64,000 nucleotides of DNA from DASSFZ01 sp035292585 (GTDB lineage: Bacteria; Chloroflexota; Anaerolineae; Fen-1058): positions 1 through 64,000 of the forward strand of contig DATDPU010000101.1 of NCBI GenBank assembly GCA_035292585.1, in the 5' to 3' direction. Below, in pieces: positions 57,311 to 64,000 of the stretch. The translations under genes and the position numbers were made by a program. The notes beneath the pieces were generated by a model. It did no database searches, was not told the origin of the DNA, and saw only the letters and a list, made by a program, of their open reading frames with translations. Each line of letters starts with the position of its first letter. Positions within the stretch are counted from its first letter, which is position 1.

Positions 57311-58405
57311 GTGAAACGCTACAAGGTCACACTCATGGCCTTACTCGCGCTCGCACTCGTGTTGATCTCCGGCGGGGCCGCCTGGGCGGCCTCGCCGGAC
57401 GAGGCTGCCGCAAAAGCGCTGGCCTGGCTGAAGTCACAGCAGAACGACGACGGCGGTTTTGGCAGCGGGTTCGGGCCGGGCAGCGCCATTGGCCCAACGG
57501 CCGATGCCATCATTGCCATCACGTCCGGCGGGCAAGATGTATCGACGTGGACGAAAAGCAACGCAGCGCCGCTCGATTACCTGCGTGCGCAGGCCGGCGC
57601 CGGCCAGATCACCTTGCCCGGCGATCTCGCCAAAACGATTCTGGCCTTGATCGCAACCCGGCAAGACCCGCGCGCGTTCGGCGGCCAAGACCTGCTCTCC
57701 GATCTCGAATCTCACTTCGATTCCACCACCAGCCTGTATTCCTCCTCGATCTTCGATCAGGCGTTGGCGATTCTGGCGCTGCGCAGCGCCGGTGCGTCCG
57801 TGCCCGATGCCGCGGTGGCCGCGCTGCTCGCCGCGCAAACGGTCGACGGTGGTTGGGCCTTTACCAGCGCGACGACAGCCGGCGCAGCGGATTCCAACAC
57901 GACTTCGCTCGCCGTGCAGGCGCTCGTCGCGGTAGGGCGCAAGGATGATACCGGCCGCGCGCTAGACTATTTCCGCCGCGTGCAAAACGCCGACGCGGGC
58001 TGGACGTACCAGTCGCCCTCGGCTTTCGGCGTCGATACCGACGCCAACTCGACTGCGCTGGGCGTTCAGGCGATCCTCGCCGCCGGCGATTCCGTCGCGA
58101 ACTGGTCGACCGGCGCGAGCGATCCGATTGGCGCGCTGCTGGCTTTGCAAAACGAGGATGGCTCGTTCTCGTTCAATCAAGTTTTCCCCGGCCCCAACGC
58201 CCTGGCGACGCTACAGGCGGTGCCGGCGCTGTATGGCAATACCCTGGTGCAGGTCAATGTCGTCCCGGCCACGGGCACAGGCACAACATCTACTCCGCTG
58301 CTGCCTGAGGCGGGGGGCGTGCTCGACGCGCTGCCGGCGCTCGCGCTCGGCCTGACGCTGCTGGCCGCCGGATACACGGCCCGTCGCCGCGTGCGTGTTT
58401 TGTAA
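57311..58405 (+). CDS. Surface alpha/alpha-barrel (prenyltransferase/terpenoid-cyclase-like) repeat protein, putative corrinoid binder
   Basis: The 364-residue protein has a signal peptide (ALLALALVLISGGAAWA) and then repeated helical hairpins with the phrases ALAWLKSQQNDDGGFGSGFG, VDGGWAFTSATT, VQNADAGWTYQSPS and LQNEDGSFSFNQ. These are typical of squalene/prenyltransferase-type alpha6/alpha6 repeats, and transcobalamin and intrinsic factor use the same fold. It ends with LPEAGG, a hydrophobic stretch and RRRVRVL, resembling a cell-wall sorting signal. It is the first gene after a cobalamin riboswitch and lies upstream of an ECF transporter, so I infer that it captures cobalamin outside the cell. 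The GTG at 57311 has AAGGAG upstream. Confidence 0.85.
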   Translation: MKRYKVTLMALLALALVLISGGAAWAASPDEAAAKALAWLKSQQNDDGGFGSGFGPGSAIGPTADAIIAITSGGQDVSTWTKSNAAPLDYLRAQAGAGQITLPGDLAKTILALIATRQDPRAFGGQDLLSDLESHFDSTTSLYSSSIFDQALAILALRSAGASVPDAAVAALLAAQTVDGGWAFTSATTAGAADSNTTSLAVQALVAVGRKDDTGRALDYFRRVQNADAGWTYQSPSAFGVDTDANSTALGVQAILAAGDSVANWSTGASDPIGALLALQNEDGSFSFNQVFPGPNALATLQAVPALYGNTLVQVNVVPATGTGTTSTPLLPEAGGVLDALPALALGLTLLAAGYTARRRVRVL

Positions 58406-58466
58406 CCGAGTGGTAAACTGCAACCTTGCGCGGGCCTTGAGGCTGGCGCAAGGTTGCGAGGTGAAT

Positions 58467-58883
58467 ATGACGCTTTCTCAACTTGCTCGACTGCTCGCCG
58501 CGCTGTGCGCCGGGGTGTGGCTGGCTGCGCCGTCGCTGCTCTCACCGGTGACCGCTCGCGCGCCGGAGCACACGTTGCTTACGCAGGATAGCCCATTGAC
58601 CGGGCCGTTCGGCGATCCGCCCGACAGCCCGCTCCCGACGCCGGCCCGGTGCAGCGCCGATCAACCGTGTGAGGAAGAGCTTAGCCCGACGCCGTCGCCG
58701 GAGTTCCAAACCTTCCTGCCCGGCGTTTCTGAGCCAGCTGCGCCGTCCGCCGACGCCGGGAGTCAGCCGCCGCCCGATCTCGGCACAGTCTTGAATTACG
58801 TGGCGGTCGGGGTGATCGTGGTCGGCGTGACGCTGAAGGCTTACTGGTTCGTCGCCGATCGGCGTAAGGGAATCGCGGAGTGA
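58467..58883 (+). CDS. Small two-TM protein, CbiN-like topology
   Basis: The 138-residue protein has an N-terminal hydrophobic segment (LARLLAALCAGVWLAAPSLL), an external Pro-rich loop of about 75 residues with one Cys pair (CSADQPCEE) and a C-terminal membrane helix (NYVAVGVIVVGVTLKAYWFV) followed by ADRRKG. This layout is like CbiN of cobalt transporters: two helices and an external loop. There is no clear sequence match that I can see, so homology is unproven. Its place between the surface protein and the T component suggests an accessory role in uptake. The ATG at 58467 has GAGG five bases upstream. Confidence 0.6.
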   Translation: MTLSQLARLLAALCAGVWLAAPSLLSPVTARAPEHTLLTQDSPLTGPFGDPPDSPLPTPARCSADQPCEEELSPTPSPEFQTFLPGVSEPAAPSADAGSQPPPDLGTVLNYVAVGVIVVGVTLKAYWFVADRRKGIAE

Positions 58884-58932
58884 CCTGGCCTGTCGTTCTC
58901 ACGAGTTCGCCGTAAAGAAAATCGTTGGTCGT

Positions 58933-58968
58933 AACGACTGAAGTCGTTACGAAATGACTTCAGTCGTT
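58933..58968. repeat. Palindromic repeat AACGACTGAAGTC
   Basis: AACGACTGAAGTC and GACTTCAGTCGTT are perfect 13-bp inverted arms ten bases apart; the first arm extends into the palindrome AACGACTGAAGTCGTT. It sits in the short gap before the ECF T gene. A related word, GCGACTGAAGTCGC, lies inside the NACHT-FGE gene at about 17948. Confidence 0.7.
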
Positions 58969-58981
58969 GAAAACAGGTGAG

Positions 58982-59983
58982 ATGAATCCGCGCGTCTGGG
59001 CCGTGTGGGTCGTGGCGGCATCACTGCCCGCGCTCTTCACCCGCAACCCGTTGTACTTGACAGTCGGGCTGCTGGCGGTGCTGGTGGTTCGTTCGCGTCT
59101 CGACGAGGATAGCCGCAGCCGGGTCTTGCCGCTAGGCCGCTTAGGCTTGCTGATCACAGCCACCGCGACGGCGTGGAATGCGTTGACAGTGCATTACGGC
59201 GAGACGCTCTTGTTGACGCTGCCCAGCGCCTTGCCGTTGATCGGCGGCCCGCTCACGCTCGAAGCGCTGATCTTCGGTTTCACCAGCGGGCTGGCGGTGT
59301 GGCTGCTGTTCGCGGCCTTCGGCACGTTCAGCGCGGCGGTCACGCCGTATCAAGTGCTGTCGCTCGCGCCGCGCGCATTGCGGCACGCCGGCCTGGTCGT
59401 ATCGCTCGCGTTGATGTTCTTCCCGCACGCGCTGCGCACCGCGCGCGAAGTGCGCGAGGCCCAGGCGGTGCGCGGTCACCGGACGCGCCGCTGGCGCGAT
59501 CTCCCCGCGCTGTTGGCGCCATTGCTGCTCAACAGCCTGGAAGCTGCGGCGCAGATCGCCGAAGCGATGGAGGCGCGCGGCTACGGGCGCGCGACGGATC
59601 GCCGCTCGGGTGTCGGGTGGCTGGCGTTGCTGCTCGGCGCGACGCTGCAGCTGTACTGGCGCGAGTCGATCGCCGGTTGGATCGCGATCGCGCTCGGCGT
59701 GGGCTGGTTGATCGTGTCGGGACGCGAGGCCGGGCGGGTGACACGCTATCGGCGTGAATACTGGTCGATCGCCGATAGCCTGGTCGGGTTGGCGCTGCTC
59801 GTCTCGATCGCTTTCATGCTGCTGATCAGCGCAAGTCATCCCACGGCGTTAGCGTATTACCCCTATCCGCGGGTGATGCTCCCGCCGCTCGAACCTCTCA
59901 TCCTCCTGGCGTTGTTGATATCGATCGCGCCGGGGCTGAAGCTGAAAGAATACCGAAGGATGGAAGCCTGGCAGTATCGCTGA
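58982..59983 (+). CDS. ECF transporter transmembrane (T) component
   Basis: The 333-residue membrane protein has about six to eight hydrophobic helices. The T-family signature region is visible in the second half of the first cytoplasmic part: LMFFPHALRTAREVREAQAVRGHRTRRWRDL and LEAAAQIAEAMEARGYG. The two Ala-Arg-Gly-type motifs (AxRG) couple the T subunit to the ATPases. It recruits the S component. It lies in the order T-A-A'-S. The ATG at 58982 is used; a TTG 15 bases upstream is possible. Confidence 0.87.
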   Translation: MNPRVWAVWVVAASLPALFTRNPLYLTVGLLAVLVVRSRLDEDSRSRVLPLGRLGLLITATATAWNALTVHYGETLLLTLPSALPLIGGPLTLEALIFGFTSGLAVWLLFAAFGTFSAAVTPYQVLSLAPRALRHAGLVVSLALMFFPHALRTAREVREAQAVRGHRTRRWRDLPALLAPLLLNSLEAAAQIAEAMEARGYGRATDRRSGVGWLALLLGATLQLYWRESIAGWIAIALGVGWLIVSGREAGRVTRYRREYWSIADSLVGLALLVSIAFMLLISASHPTALAYYPYPRVMLPPLEPLILLALLISIAPGLKLKEYRRMEAWQYR

Positions 59984-60016
59984 TTCCGTTCCATCGTTTG
60001 TCAATCGTCATTCACC

Positions 60017-61633
60017 ATGATTCGCTTCGAGCACACCTCGTTCACCTATCCCGGCGTGGACACGCCCGCCCTGGTCGACGTCACCTTGCAGATCGCGCGC
60101 GGCGAATTTGTTTTAGTGGTCGGGCCGAGCGGTTCGGGCAAGTCGACGCTGCTGCGCTGCATCAATGGTTTAGCGCCGCATTTCAGCGGCGGGCGGCTGG
60201 CCGGACGAGTGACTGTCGATGGGCTGGATACGCGCGCGCACGCTCCGGCTGAGCTGGCCGCACACGTGGGGTTCGTGTTTCAAGACCCCGAAGCGCAATT
60301 CGTCACCGAGCGCGTGGAAGACGAGCTGGCGTTTGGCCTGGAGAACCTGGGCGTAGCGCCGCTCATCATGCGCAAGCGGATCGAGGAAGTGCTCGATCTG
60401 TTAGGCATTGCCGGGCTGCGCGATCGACCGCTGGCTTCGTTGTCGGGCGGCGAACAACAGCGTGTGGCGATTGCTTCCGCGCTGGCATTGCAGCCGCAGG
60501 TCTTGCTGCTCGACGAGCCGACTTCGCAGCTCGACCCATTGGCCGCCGAAGAGGTGTTGGCCGCGCTCGACCGTCTCAACGACGACCTCGGCCTGACGAT
60601 CGTGTTGAGCGAGCATCGCCTGGAGCGCGTGATCCAACACGCCGATCGCGTGATCGCGCTCAACCCTGGCGAGCCGCCGCTCGCTGGATCGCCGCGCGAA
60701 ATCCTGGCGCAGATCGCCTTGACGCCGCCGGTTACGACGTTGGGCAAGGCGTTGAAGTGGGAGCCGCTGCCGCTGACGGTGAAGGAGGCGCGTAGGCAGG
60801 TAGCAGGTAAACAGGGAGCGGGTAGGCAGGTAGCAGGTAGACAGGGAGCAGGTCGTGGCAACGCCCAACCGCCGATTCTGCAACTACAGCATGTCTCTCA
60901 CGCTTACGATAAACGTATGGCCTTACGCGATGCCTCACTGCAAGTGCATGCCGGGGAATTCGTGGCGGTGATGGGGCGAAATGGATCGGGCAAGACGACG
61001 TTGCTGAAGTGCGCCGTCGGGCTGATCAAGCCGAAAGCGGGCGAGGTGCGCGTGCTCGGCGAAAACATCCGCGACAAGCCGGTGGCCGAGGTGGCGCTTC
61101 GGGTCGGGTACGTGCCGCAGAATCCGAGCACGCTGCTGTTTGCCGATACGGTGGGCGACGAGCTGCGCTTTACCTTGAAGAATCATGGCATCCCAGACGG
61201 TCAAGCTGCCTCGGCGGAACTGCTGGCCGCGCTCGGACTCGATGGGTTGGCGCAAGCCTACCCGCGCGACCTGTCGACCGGCCAACGCCAACGGGTGGCG
61301 CTGGCTTCGATCTGCATCACCCAACCGCCAATCCTGCTGCTCGACGAGCCGACGCGCGGCCTGGACAATTTGAGCAAGGAACGCCTGATTGAAACGCTCC
61401 GGCGCTGGCAGCATGCCGGGACGGCGATCGTGATGGTGACGCACGACGTCGAGCTGGTCGCCCGCGCCGCCGATCGCGTGGTCTTGATGGCCGAGGGCGA
61501 GATCATTGTAGACGGCACGCCGCGTGAAGTATTGGGCGAAAGCGCGATCTTCTCGACGCAGATTAACAAGCTGTTCGCCGGAGCCGGACTGCTGACGGTG
61601 GAAGACGCGCTGGAAGTGATGCGTGAAACGTGA
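60017..61633 (+). CDS. Fused ECF ATPase subunits (A-A')
   Basis: The 538-residue protein joins two ABC ATPases. The first has Walker A GPSGSGKSTLLR, signature LSGGEQQRVAIA and Walker B VLLLDEPTSQLD. The second has GRNGSGKTTLLK, LSTGQRQRVALA and ILLLDEPTRGLD. Between them (residues about 258-280) lies a linker of two 10-residue repeats (RQVAGKQGAG, RQVAGRQGAG) encoded by two 30-bp tandem copies. It energises vitamin uptake together with the T and S components. All catalytic motifs are intact. The ATG is at 60017. Confidence 0.93.
   Translation: MIRFEHTSFTYPGVDTPALVDVTLQIARGEFVLVVGPSGSGKSTLLRCINGLAPHFSGGRLAGRVTVDGLDTRAHAPAELAAHVGFVFQDPEAQFVTERVEDELAFGLENLGVAPLIMRKRIEEVLDLLGIAGLRDRPLASLSGGEQQRVAIASALALQPQVLLLDEPTSQLDPLAAEEVLAALDRLNDDLGLTIVLSEHRLERVIQHADRVIALNPGEPPLAGSPREILAQIALTPPVTTLGKALKWEPLPLTVKEARRQVAGKQGAGRQVAGRQGAGRGNAQPPILQLQHVSHAYDKRMALRDASLQVHAGEFVAVMGRNGSGKTTLLKCAVGLIKPKAGEVRVLGENIRDKPVAEVALRVGYVPQNPSTLLFADTVGDELRFTLKNHGIPDGQAASAELLAALGLDGLAQAYPRDLSTGQRQRVALASICITQPPILLLDEPTRGLDNLSKERLIETLRRWQHAGTAIVMVTHDVELVARAADRVVLMAEGEIIVDGTPREVLGESAIFSTQINKLFAGAGLLTVEDALEVMRET
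60792..60851 (+). repeat. Two 30-bp tandem repeats in the fused ATPase gene
   Basis: The two copies, 60792-60821 and 60822-60851, differ at two positions (AAACAGGGAGCGG versus AGACAGGGAGCAG). They are a multiple of three in length and encode the ATPase linker. Confidence 0.85.
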
Positions 61634-61662
61634 TAAGTGACAACGGCTTACTATTTACTGAT

Positions 61663-61804
61663 TCACCTTACGCAGCCGCCGTTCAACTTCGCTCGAAGCC
61701 CGCGTCCTCGCGGGCGTTTCCAGCCGTTCACCCGACCGCGACGGGAGCACTGCACCCGCCGCAGGCGTGTGGGACGCGGTCGGGGAGCAGACTGCGTAAG
61801 GTGA
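61663..61804. mobile_element. 142-bp element with 13-bp terminal inverted repeats
   Basis: TCACCTTACGCAG (61663-61675) and CTGCGTAAGGTGA (61792-61804) are perfect inverted repeats. Inside are GCCCGCGTCCTCGCGGGCGT and GGGACGCGGTCGG, which are related to the GC-rich repeat at 43501. The TTACGCAG end is also shared with the MITE at 25295. No gene is visible. It lies between the ATPase and S-component genes. Confidence 0.75.
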
Positions 61805-61832
61805 GTTACTGATAACTGATAACGGGTAACTG

Positions 61833-62702
61833 ATGACCGCTAAGAATCCCCTCTCGCACTGGCTGGGCGATGTGCTGTTCATCGCGGTGCAGCTCGTCGG
61901 CCTGGCCGCGTTTGTCTATCCGTTTGTTTACCCGCAAGCGGCGGCGGGCGAAGCGACCGCGCGCGCCGGCGACGCGCCGCTTATTTTAGGGGTGATGCTG
62001 GTGGCGCTTTTCGCGCTGTTGGGCGCGCTGCGCATCGACGCCAAGCGCATCGCCGTGCTGGGGGTGCTGTGCGCGATCAACGCGGTGCTGCGGCTGGCCG
62101 AGACGATCGTGCTGCCGCTGCCCGGCGGCTTCTCGCCGGTGTTCCTGTTGATCATCCTGGTCGGCTACGCCTATGGTGCACGGTTCGGCTTTCTGTTCGG
62201 CGCGTTCAGTCTGCTGGTGTCGGCGCTGGTGACGGCGGGCGTCGGCCCGTGGCTGCCCTTCGAAATGTTCGGCGCGGGCTGGGTGGGCTTGACGGCAGGA
62301 ATGTTGGGGAAATTGAGAATGAAGAATGGAGAATGGAGAAAGGGGAATTCTCAATTCTCCATTCTCCATTCTCCATTCGATTTGTTGTTATTGCTTCCCT
62401 TCGGCTTCCTGTGGGGCTTTCTCTACGGCGCGCTGTTGAACCTGTACTTCTGGCCGATCGTCGATGCGGGTGCAGGGTTATCGTGGCAGGCGGGCCTGGG
62501 GCTTGGCGCCACGCTGGGGCGATACGCCGCCTTCTATGCAGCCACCTCGCTGTGGTGGGACGTGGCGAGCGCGCTCGGCAACACGGCCTTGTTGGCCTGG
62601 CTGGGACTGCCGATCTTGCGCGCGTTGCGGCGCTTCGGCGCGCGTTTTCGGTTCGAGGTCGAGCCGGTGTTCGAAGCAGCCCCAGAAACCCGGTTTCTCT
62701 GA
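61833..62702 (+). CDS. ECF transporter substrate-binding (S) component
   Basis: The 289-residue membrane protein has about six hydrophobic helices. The central GFSPVFLLIILVGYAYGARFGFLFGAFSLLVSALV and GPWLPFEMFGAGWVGLTAGML are typical of S components in the T-A-A'-S arrangement. Because the operon follows a cobalamin riboswitch, the substrate is probably cobalamin or a related corrinoid, but the sequence does not prove it. Residues about 161-182 (LRMKNGEWRKGNSQFSILHS) are encoded by a perfect 17-bp inverted repeat and break a predicted loop between helices. The last residues and stop codon lie in another palindromic repeat. Confidence 0.88.
   Translation: MTAKNPLSHWLGDVLFIAVQLVGLAAFVYPFVYPQAAAGEATARAGDAPLILGVMLVALFALLGALRIDAKRIAVLGVLCAINAVLRLAETIVLPLPGGFSPVFLLIILVGYAYGARFGFLFGAFSLLVSALVTAGVGPWLPFEMFGAGWVGLTAGMLGKLRMKNGEWRKGNSQFSILHSPFDLLLLLPFGFLWGFLYGALLNLYFWPIVDAGAGLSWQAGLGLGATLGRYAAFYAATSLWWDVASALGNTALLAWLGLPILRALRRFGARFRFEVEPVFEAAPETRFL
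62315..62378. repeat. Inverted repeat inside the S-component gene
   Basis: GAATGGAGAATGGAGAA (62324-62340) and TTCTCCATTCTCCATTC (62355-62371) are exact inverted copies in frame within a coding region. Additional GAATGAA and TCCATTC words extend the ends. Confidence 0.85.
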
Positions 62703-62716
62703 GAAACCGGGTTTCT
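62684..62716. repeat. AGAAACCCGGTTTCT palindromic repeat overlapping a stop codon
   Basis: A perfect 15-bp stem, AGAAACCCGGTTTCT and AGAAACCGGGTTTCT with loop CTG, overlaps the last codons (ETRFL) and TGA stop of the S-component gene. A third short copy (GGGTTTCTC) follows. It lies before the convergent small membrane-protein gene. Confidence 0.85.
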
Positions 62717-62729
62717 CCGGGTTTCTCAA

Positions 62730-62915
62730 TTAGCGCGCCCGGTTGAGCAGGTGATCGACGGCGAGGAAGATCACCACGGCCGTGATCGCAATGAAGGCGA
62801 GTAGCGCCAACGGCGAGGTCGGGACGAAGAGGACGAGCTGCACGCGGCTGAGCACGAACCAGGCCACCGCGATGAAAACGATCAGGAATAAAGTTGGCCG
62901 GACGCGCGATCTCAT
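62730..62915 (-). CDS. Small two-TM membrane protein
   Basis: A 61-residue protein consisting almost wholly of two hydrophobic segments (LFLIVFIAVAWFVLSRVQLV and LALLAFIAITAVVIFLAVDH) with Arg at both ends. I do not recognise a specific family; its layout resembles LapA/DUF1049-like small proteins. The start is ATG at 62915, one base after the stop of another small membrane-protein gene, so the two are coupled. Confidence 0.65.
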   Translation of the reverse strand: MRSRVRPTLFLIVFIAVAWFVLSRVQLVLFVPTSPLALLAFIAITAVVIFLAVDHLLNRAR

Positions 62916-62916
62916 T

Positions 62917-63075
62917 TCAGCCGCCGCGTAAGAGTAAATAGGCGACCACCGCCACGACGCCGAGCAGGATCAAGTTGAATCCCAGATGAATGATCCTGAA
63001 CACAAAGCGGATGATCAGTAAAGCCACCAGGCCGATTCCTACGGCCACGATCAGATTCGTCAACTGTGGATCCAT
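62917..63075 (-). CDS. Small membrane protein (52 residues)
   Basis: A 52-residue protein begins MDPQLTNLIVAVGIGLVALL and continues IIRFVFRIIHLG...LILLGVVAVVAYLLLRGG, giving two hydrophobic segments. A strong ribosome site AAGGGG lies eight bases before the ATG (63075). Its stop is one base before the ATG of the next small membrane-protein gene, a typical coupled pair. No function can be assigned. Confidence 0.7.
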   Translation of the reverse strand: MDPQLTNLIVAVGIGLVALLIIRFVFRIIHLGFNLILLGVVAVVAYLLLRGG

Positions 63076-63087
63076 TGATTTCCCCTT

Positions 63088-63175
63088 GAGACTATCTTAA
63101 AACGCTCGCAGGCGGGCATCCCCCTGCCCGCCGCCGCGCATCGGGATGCGCGGCTCCGAATTTTGAGATAGTTTC
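63088..63175. mobile_element. 88-bp element with imperfect terminal inverted repeats
   Basis: GAGACTATCTTAAAA and the reverse complement of TTTTGAGATAGTTTC match at 13 of 15 positions. Between them are two strong hairpins, GGCGGGCA/TGCCCGCC and CCGCGCAT/ATGCGCGG. It encodes nothing and lies between the small membrane genes and the CBS gene. It is probably a MITE. Confidence 0.65.
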
Positions 63176-63228
63176 TTAACCTCGGTCCACGCCTTTAGAC
63201 CACCGGACCTCACGGGTCGAACGCGGGT

Positions 63229-63720
63229 TTAAGACGCGCTCTCTGATGTTCCGGTTGGCGGCGCGCCCATCTCGGCCGCCATCATGTCGATCAGGTCGGC
63301 GCGACTGACGATGCCGACCAGCCGGCCCTCCGCTACGACCGGCACCGGGTTCACGCGCCGATTCACCAGCAGCTCCGCCAGCCGCTCGACGCTGTCATCC
63401 GGCCCAATCGTGATCACCTCGTGCGACATCACATCCTCGGCGCGCGCCCCCAGCATATGCTGCATCCGATGCCGATACTGGCTCGGCAGCTCGAGCGGGA
63501 TGCGCCCCAGGTCCAGGATTTGCAAGAAGTGCGGCATATCCAGTCGGGTGTTGCGCTGGATCAAATCCAGCTCGGTGACCACGCCGACCACGTGGCCGGC
63601 ATCGTCGACGACCGGCACGCCGCTGATGTCGCGCGCCCCCATCAACTTGGCGATTTCGTTGACCGGCGTATCGCGCTTCACACTGACGACGTCGATCGTC
63701 ATGATCTCGTGTACGTTCAT
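63229..63720 (-). CDS. CBS-domain protein
   Basis: The 163-residue protein consists of two CBS domains: IMTIDVVSVKRDTPVNEIAKLMGARDISGVPVVD and VMSHEVITIGPDDSVERLAELLVNRRVNPVPVVAEG. Such pairs bind adenine nucleotides and act as energy sensors or regulators. The segment GRLVGIVSRADLIDMM completes the second domain. No partner domain is fused. The start is ATG at 63720. It may be transcribed together with the downstream hutI gene, or independently. Confidence 0.9.
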   Translation of the reverse strand: MNVHEIMTIDVVSVKRDTPVNEIAKLMGARDISGVPVVDDAGHVVGVVTELDLIQRNTRLDMPHFLQILDLGRIPLELPSQYRHRMQHMLGARAEDVMSHEVITIGPDDSVERLAELLVNRRVNPVPVVAEGRLVGIVSRADLIDMMAAEMGAPPTGTSESAS

Positions 63721-63741
63721 GGCGCTGCTCCTGTATTGAAC

Positions 63742-64000
63742 TCAGGCGTTCCGGTCGATGACCACTCGCCCGCGCTTGATCACGGTTTCGACTAAGTTCG
63801 TTCCGTAGCGGTAACCCATGTGCCGATAATCCGGCGCGTCCAACACAAGCACATCGGCCTGTCGTTCGGCTGCCAGCGACCCGACCCGATCTCCCTGCCC
63901 GATCGCATACGCCGCGTTCAATGTCGACGCGACGATCGCCTGCGCCGGTGTGAGCTGCAGGTAACGGCAGGCGATGGCGATGATCATCGGCATCGATTCG
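63742..64000 (-). CDS. hutI: Imidazolonepropionase, C-terminal part (gene continues beyond the window)
   Basis: The visible 86 residues match the C-terminal end of HutI, the third enzyme of histidine degradation: the region ESMPMIIAIACRYLQLTPAQAIVASTLNAAYAIG, then DRVGSLAAERQADVLVLDAPDYRHMGYRYGTNLVETVIKRGRVV. The final RQADVLVLDAPDYRH is typical. The reading frame stays open to the window edge, so the metal-binding N-terminal part lies outside. The preceding histidine genes cannot be seen. Confidence 0.85.
   Translation of the reverse strand, partial: ESMPMIIAIACRYLQLTPAQAIVASTLNAAYAIGQGDRVGSLAAERQADVLVLDAPDYRHMGYRYGTNLVETVIKRGRVVIDRNA

Noticed and set aside
60792..60851. Possible CRISPR repeats
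   Set aside because: The 30-bp units are directly adjacent with no spacers and are in frame inside the ATPase gene.

Overview
The window is a GC-rich bacterial chromosome segment from a Gram-positive-like or monoderm, aerobically respiring organism. The best guess is a member of the Chloroflexota (Caldilinea/Anaerolineae-like). That guess is inference. It rests on Thr/Pro-rich secreted and membrane proteins, a cNMP-binding/bPH2 fusion, a NACHT-FGE fusion, a secreted protein ending in a YLPL tail, LiaF-like and ECF-transport systems, and a lack of recognisable outer-membrane genes. No rRNA, tRNA or CRISPR array was seen.

Layout. 1-9 kb: a lipoprotein, an anchored Thr/Ser-rich protein, a LiaFSR-like module, inorganic pyrophosphatase, a Uma2-type nuclease, and a pair of lipoprotein/anchored periplasmic-binding-fold proteins, one with a VWA domain. 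9-15 kb: peptide deformylase, a cNMP-binding/bPH membrane protein, an UPF0173 hydrolase, and dnaA with phased DnaA-box clusters on both sides (candidate bipartite oriC). 15-22.5 kb: dTDP-glucose dehydratase, a NACHT-FGE STAND protein, a LysR regulator, a methyltransferase, and a small nucleotidyltransferase cluster. 22.5-30 kb: aconitase, a sugar acetyltransferase, an FAD oxidoreductase and a hybrid PAS kinase. 30-36 kb: a SpoIIE-type phosphatase, a receiver protein, nucleotide-sugar/glycosyltransferase genes, RsbW-like and STAS partner-switch proteins, and SurE. 36-48 kb: a secreted sugar dehydrogenase, isocitrate dehydrogenase, an AT-richer restriction-modification pair, a multi-TM protein, and sdhCD(fused)-A-B. 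48-57 kb: a PASTA-less Ser/Thr kinase with an SH3 tail, rsmG, a PPi-type phosphofructokinase, a YbaK deacylase and dnaE. 57-63 kb: a cobalamin riboswitch with leader ORF and terminator, followed by a surface alpha/alpha-barrel protein, a CbiN-like protein and a complete ECF transporter (T, fused A-A', S). 63-64 kb: small membrane proteins, a CBS protein, and the 3' end of hutI.

How the genes fit together. Aconitase, isocitrate dehydrogenase and succinate dehydrogenase make up a dispersed TCA set. Soluble pyrophosphatase and a PPi-type PFK suggest active PPi economy. The B12-riboswitch operon looks like a cobalamin or corrinoid capture-and-import system whose extracellular part shares the fold of transcobalamin; this is the most coherent candidate for an undescribed system here. 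The second striking theme is repeats. Several families of short palindromic or TIR-bounded repeats sit between genes, and similar filler sequence appears in frame inside aconitase, the ECF S and A subunits and the NACHT-FGE linker, and inside a riboswitch stem.
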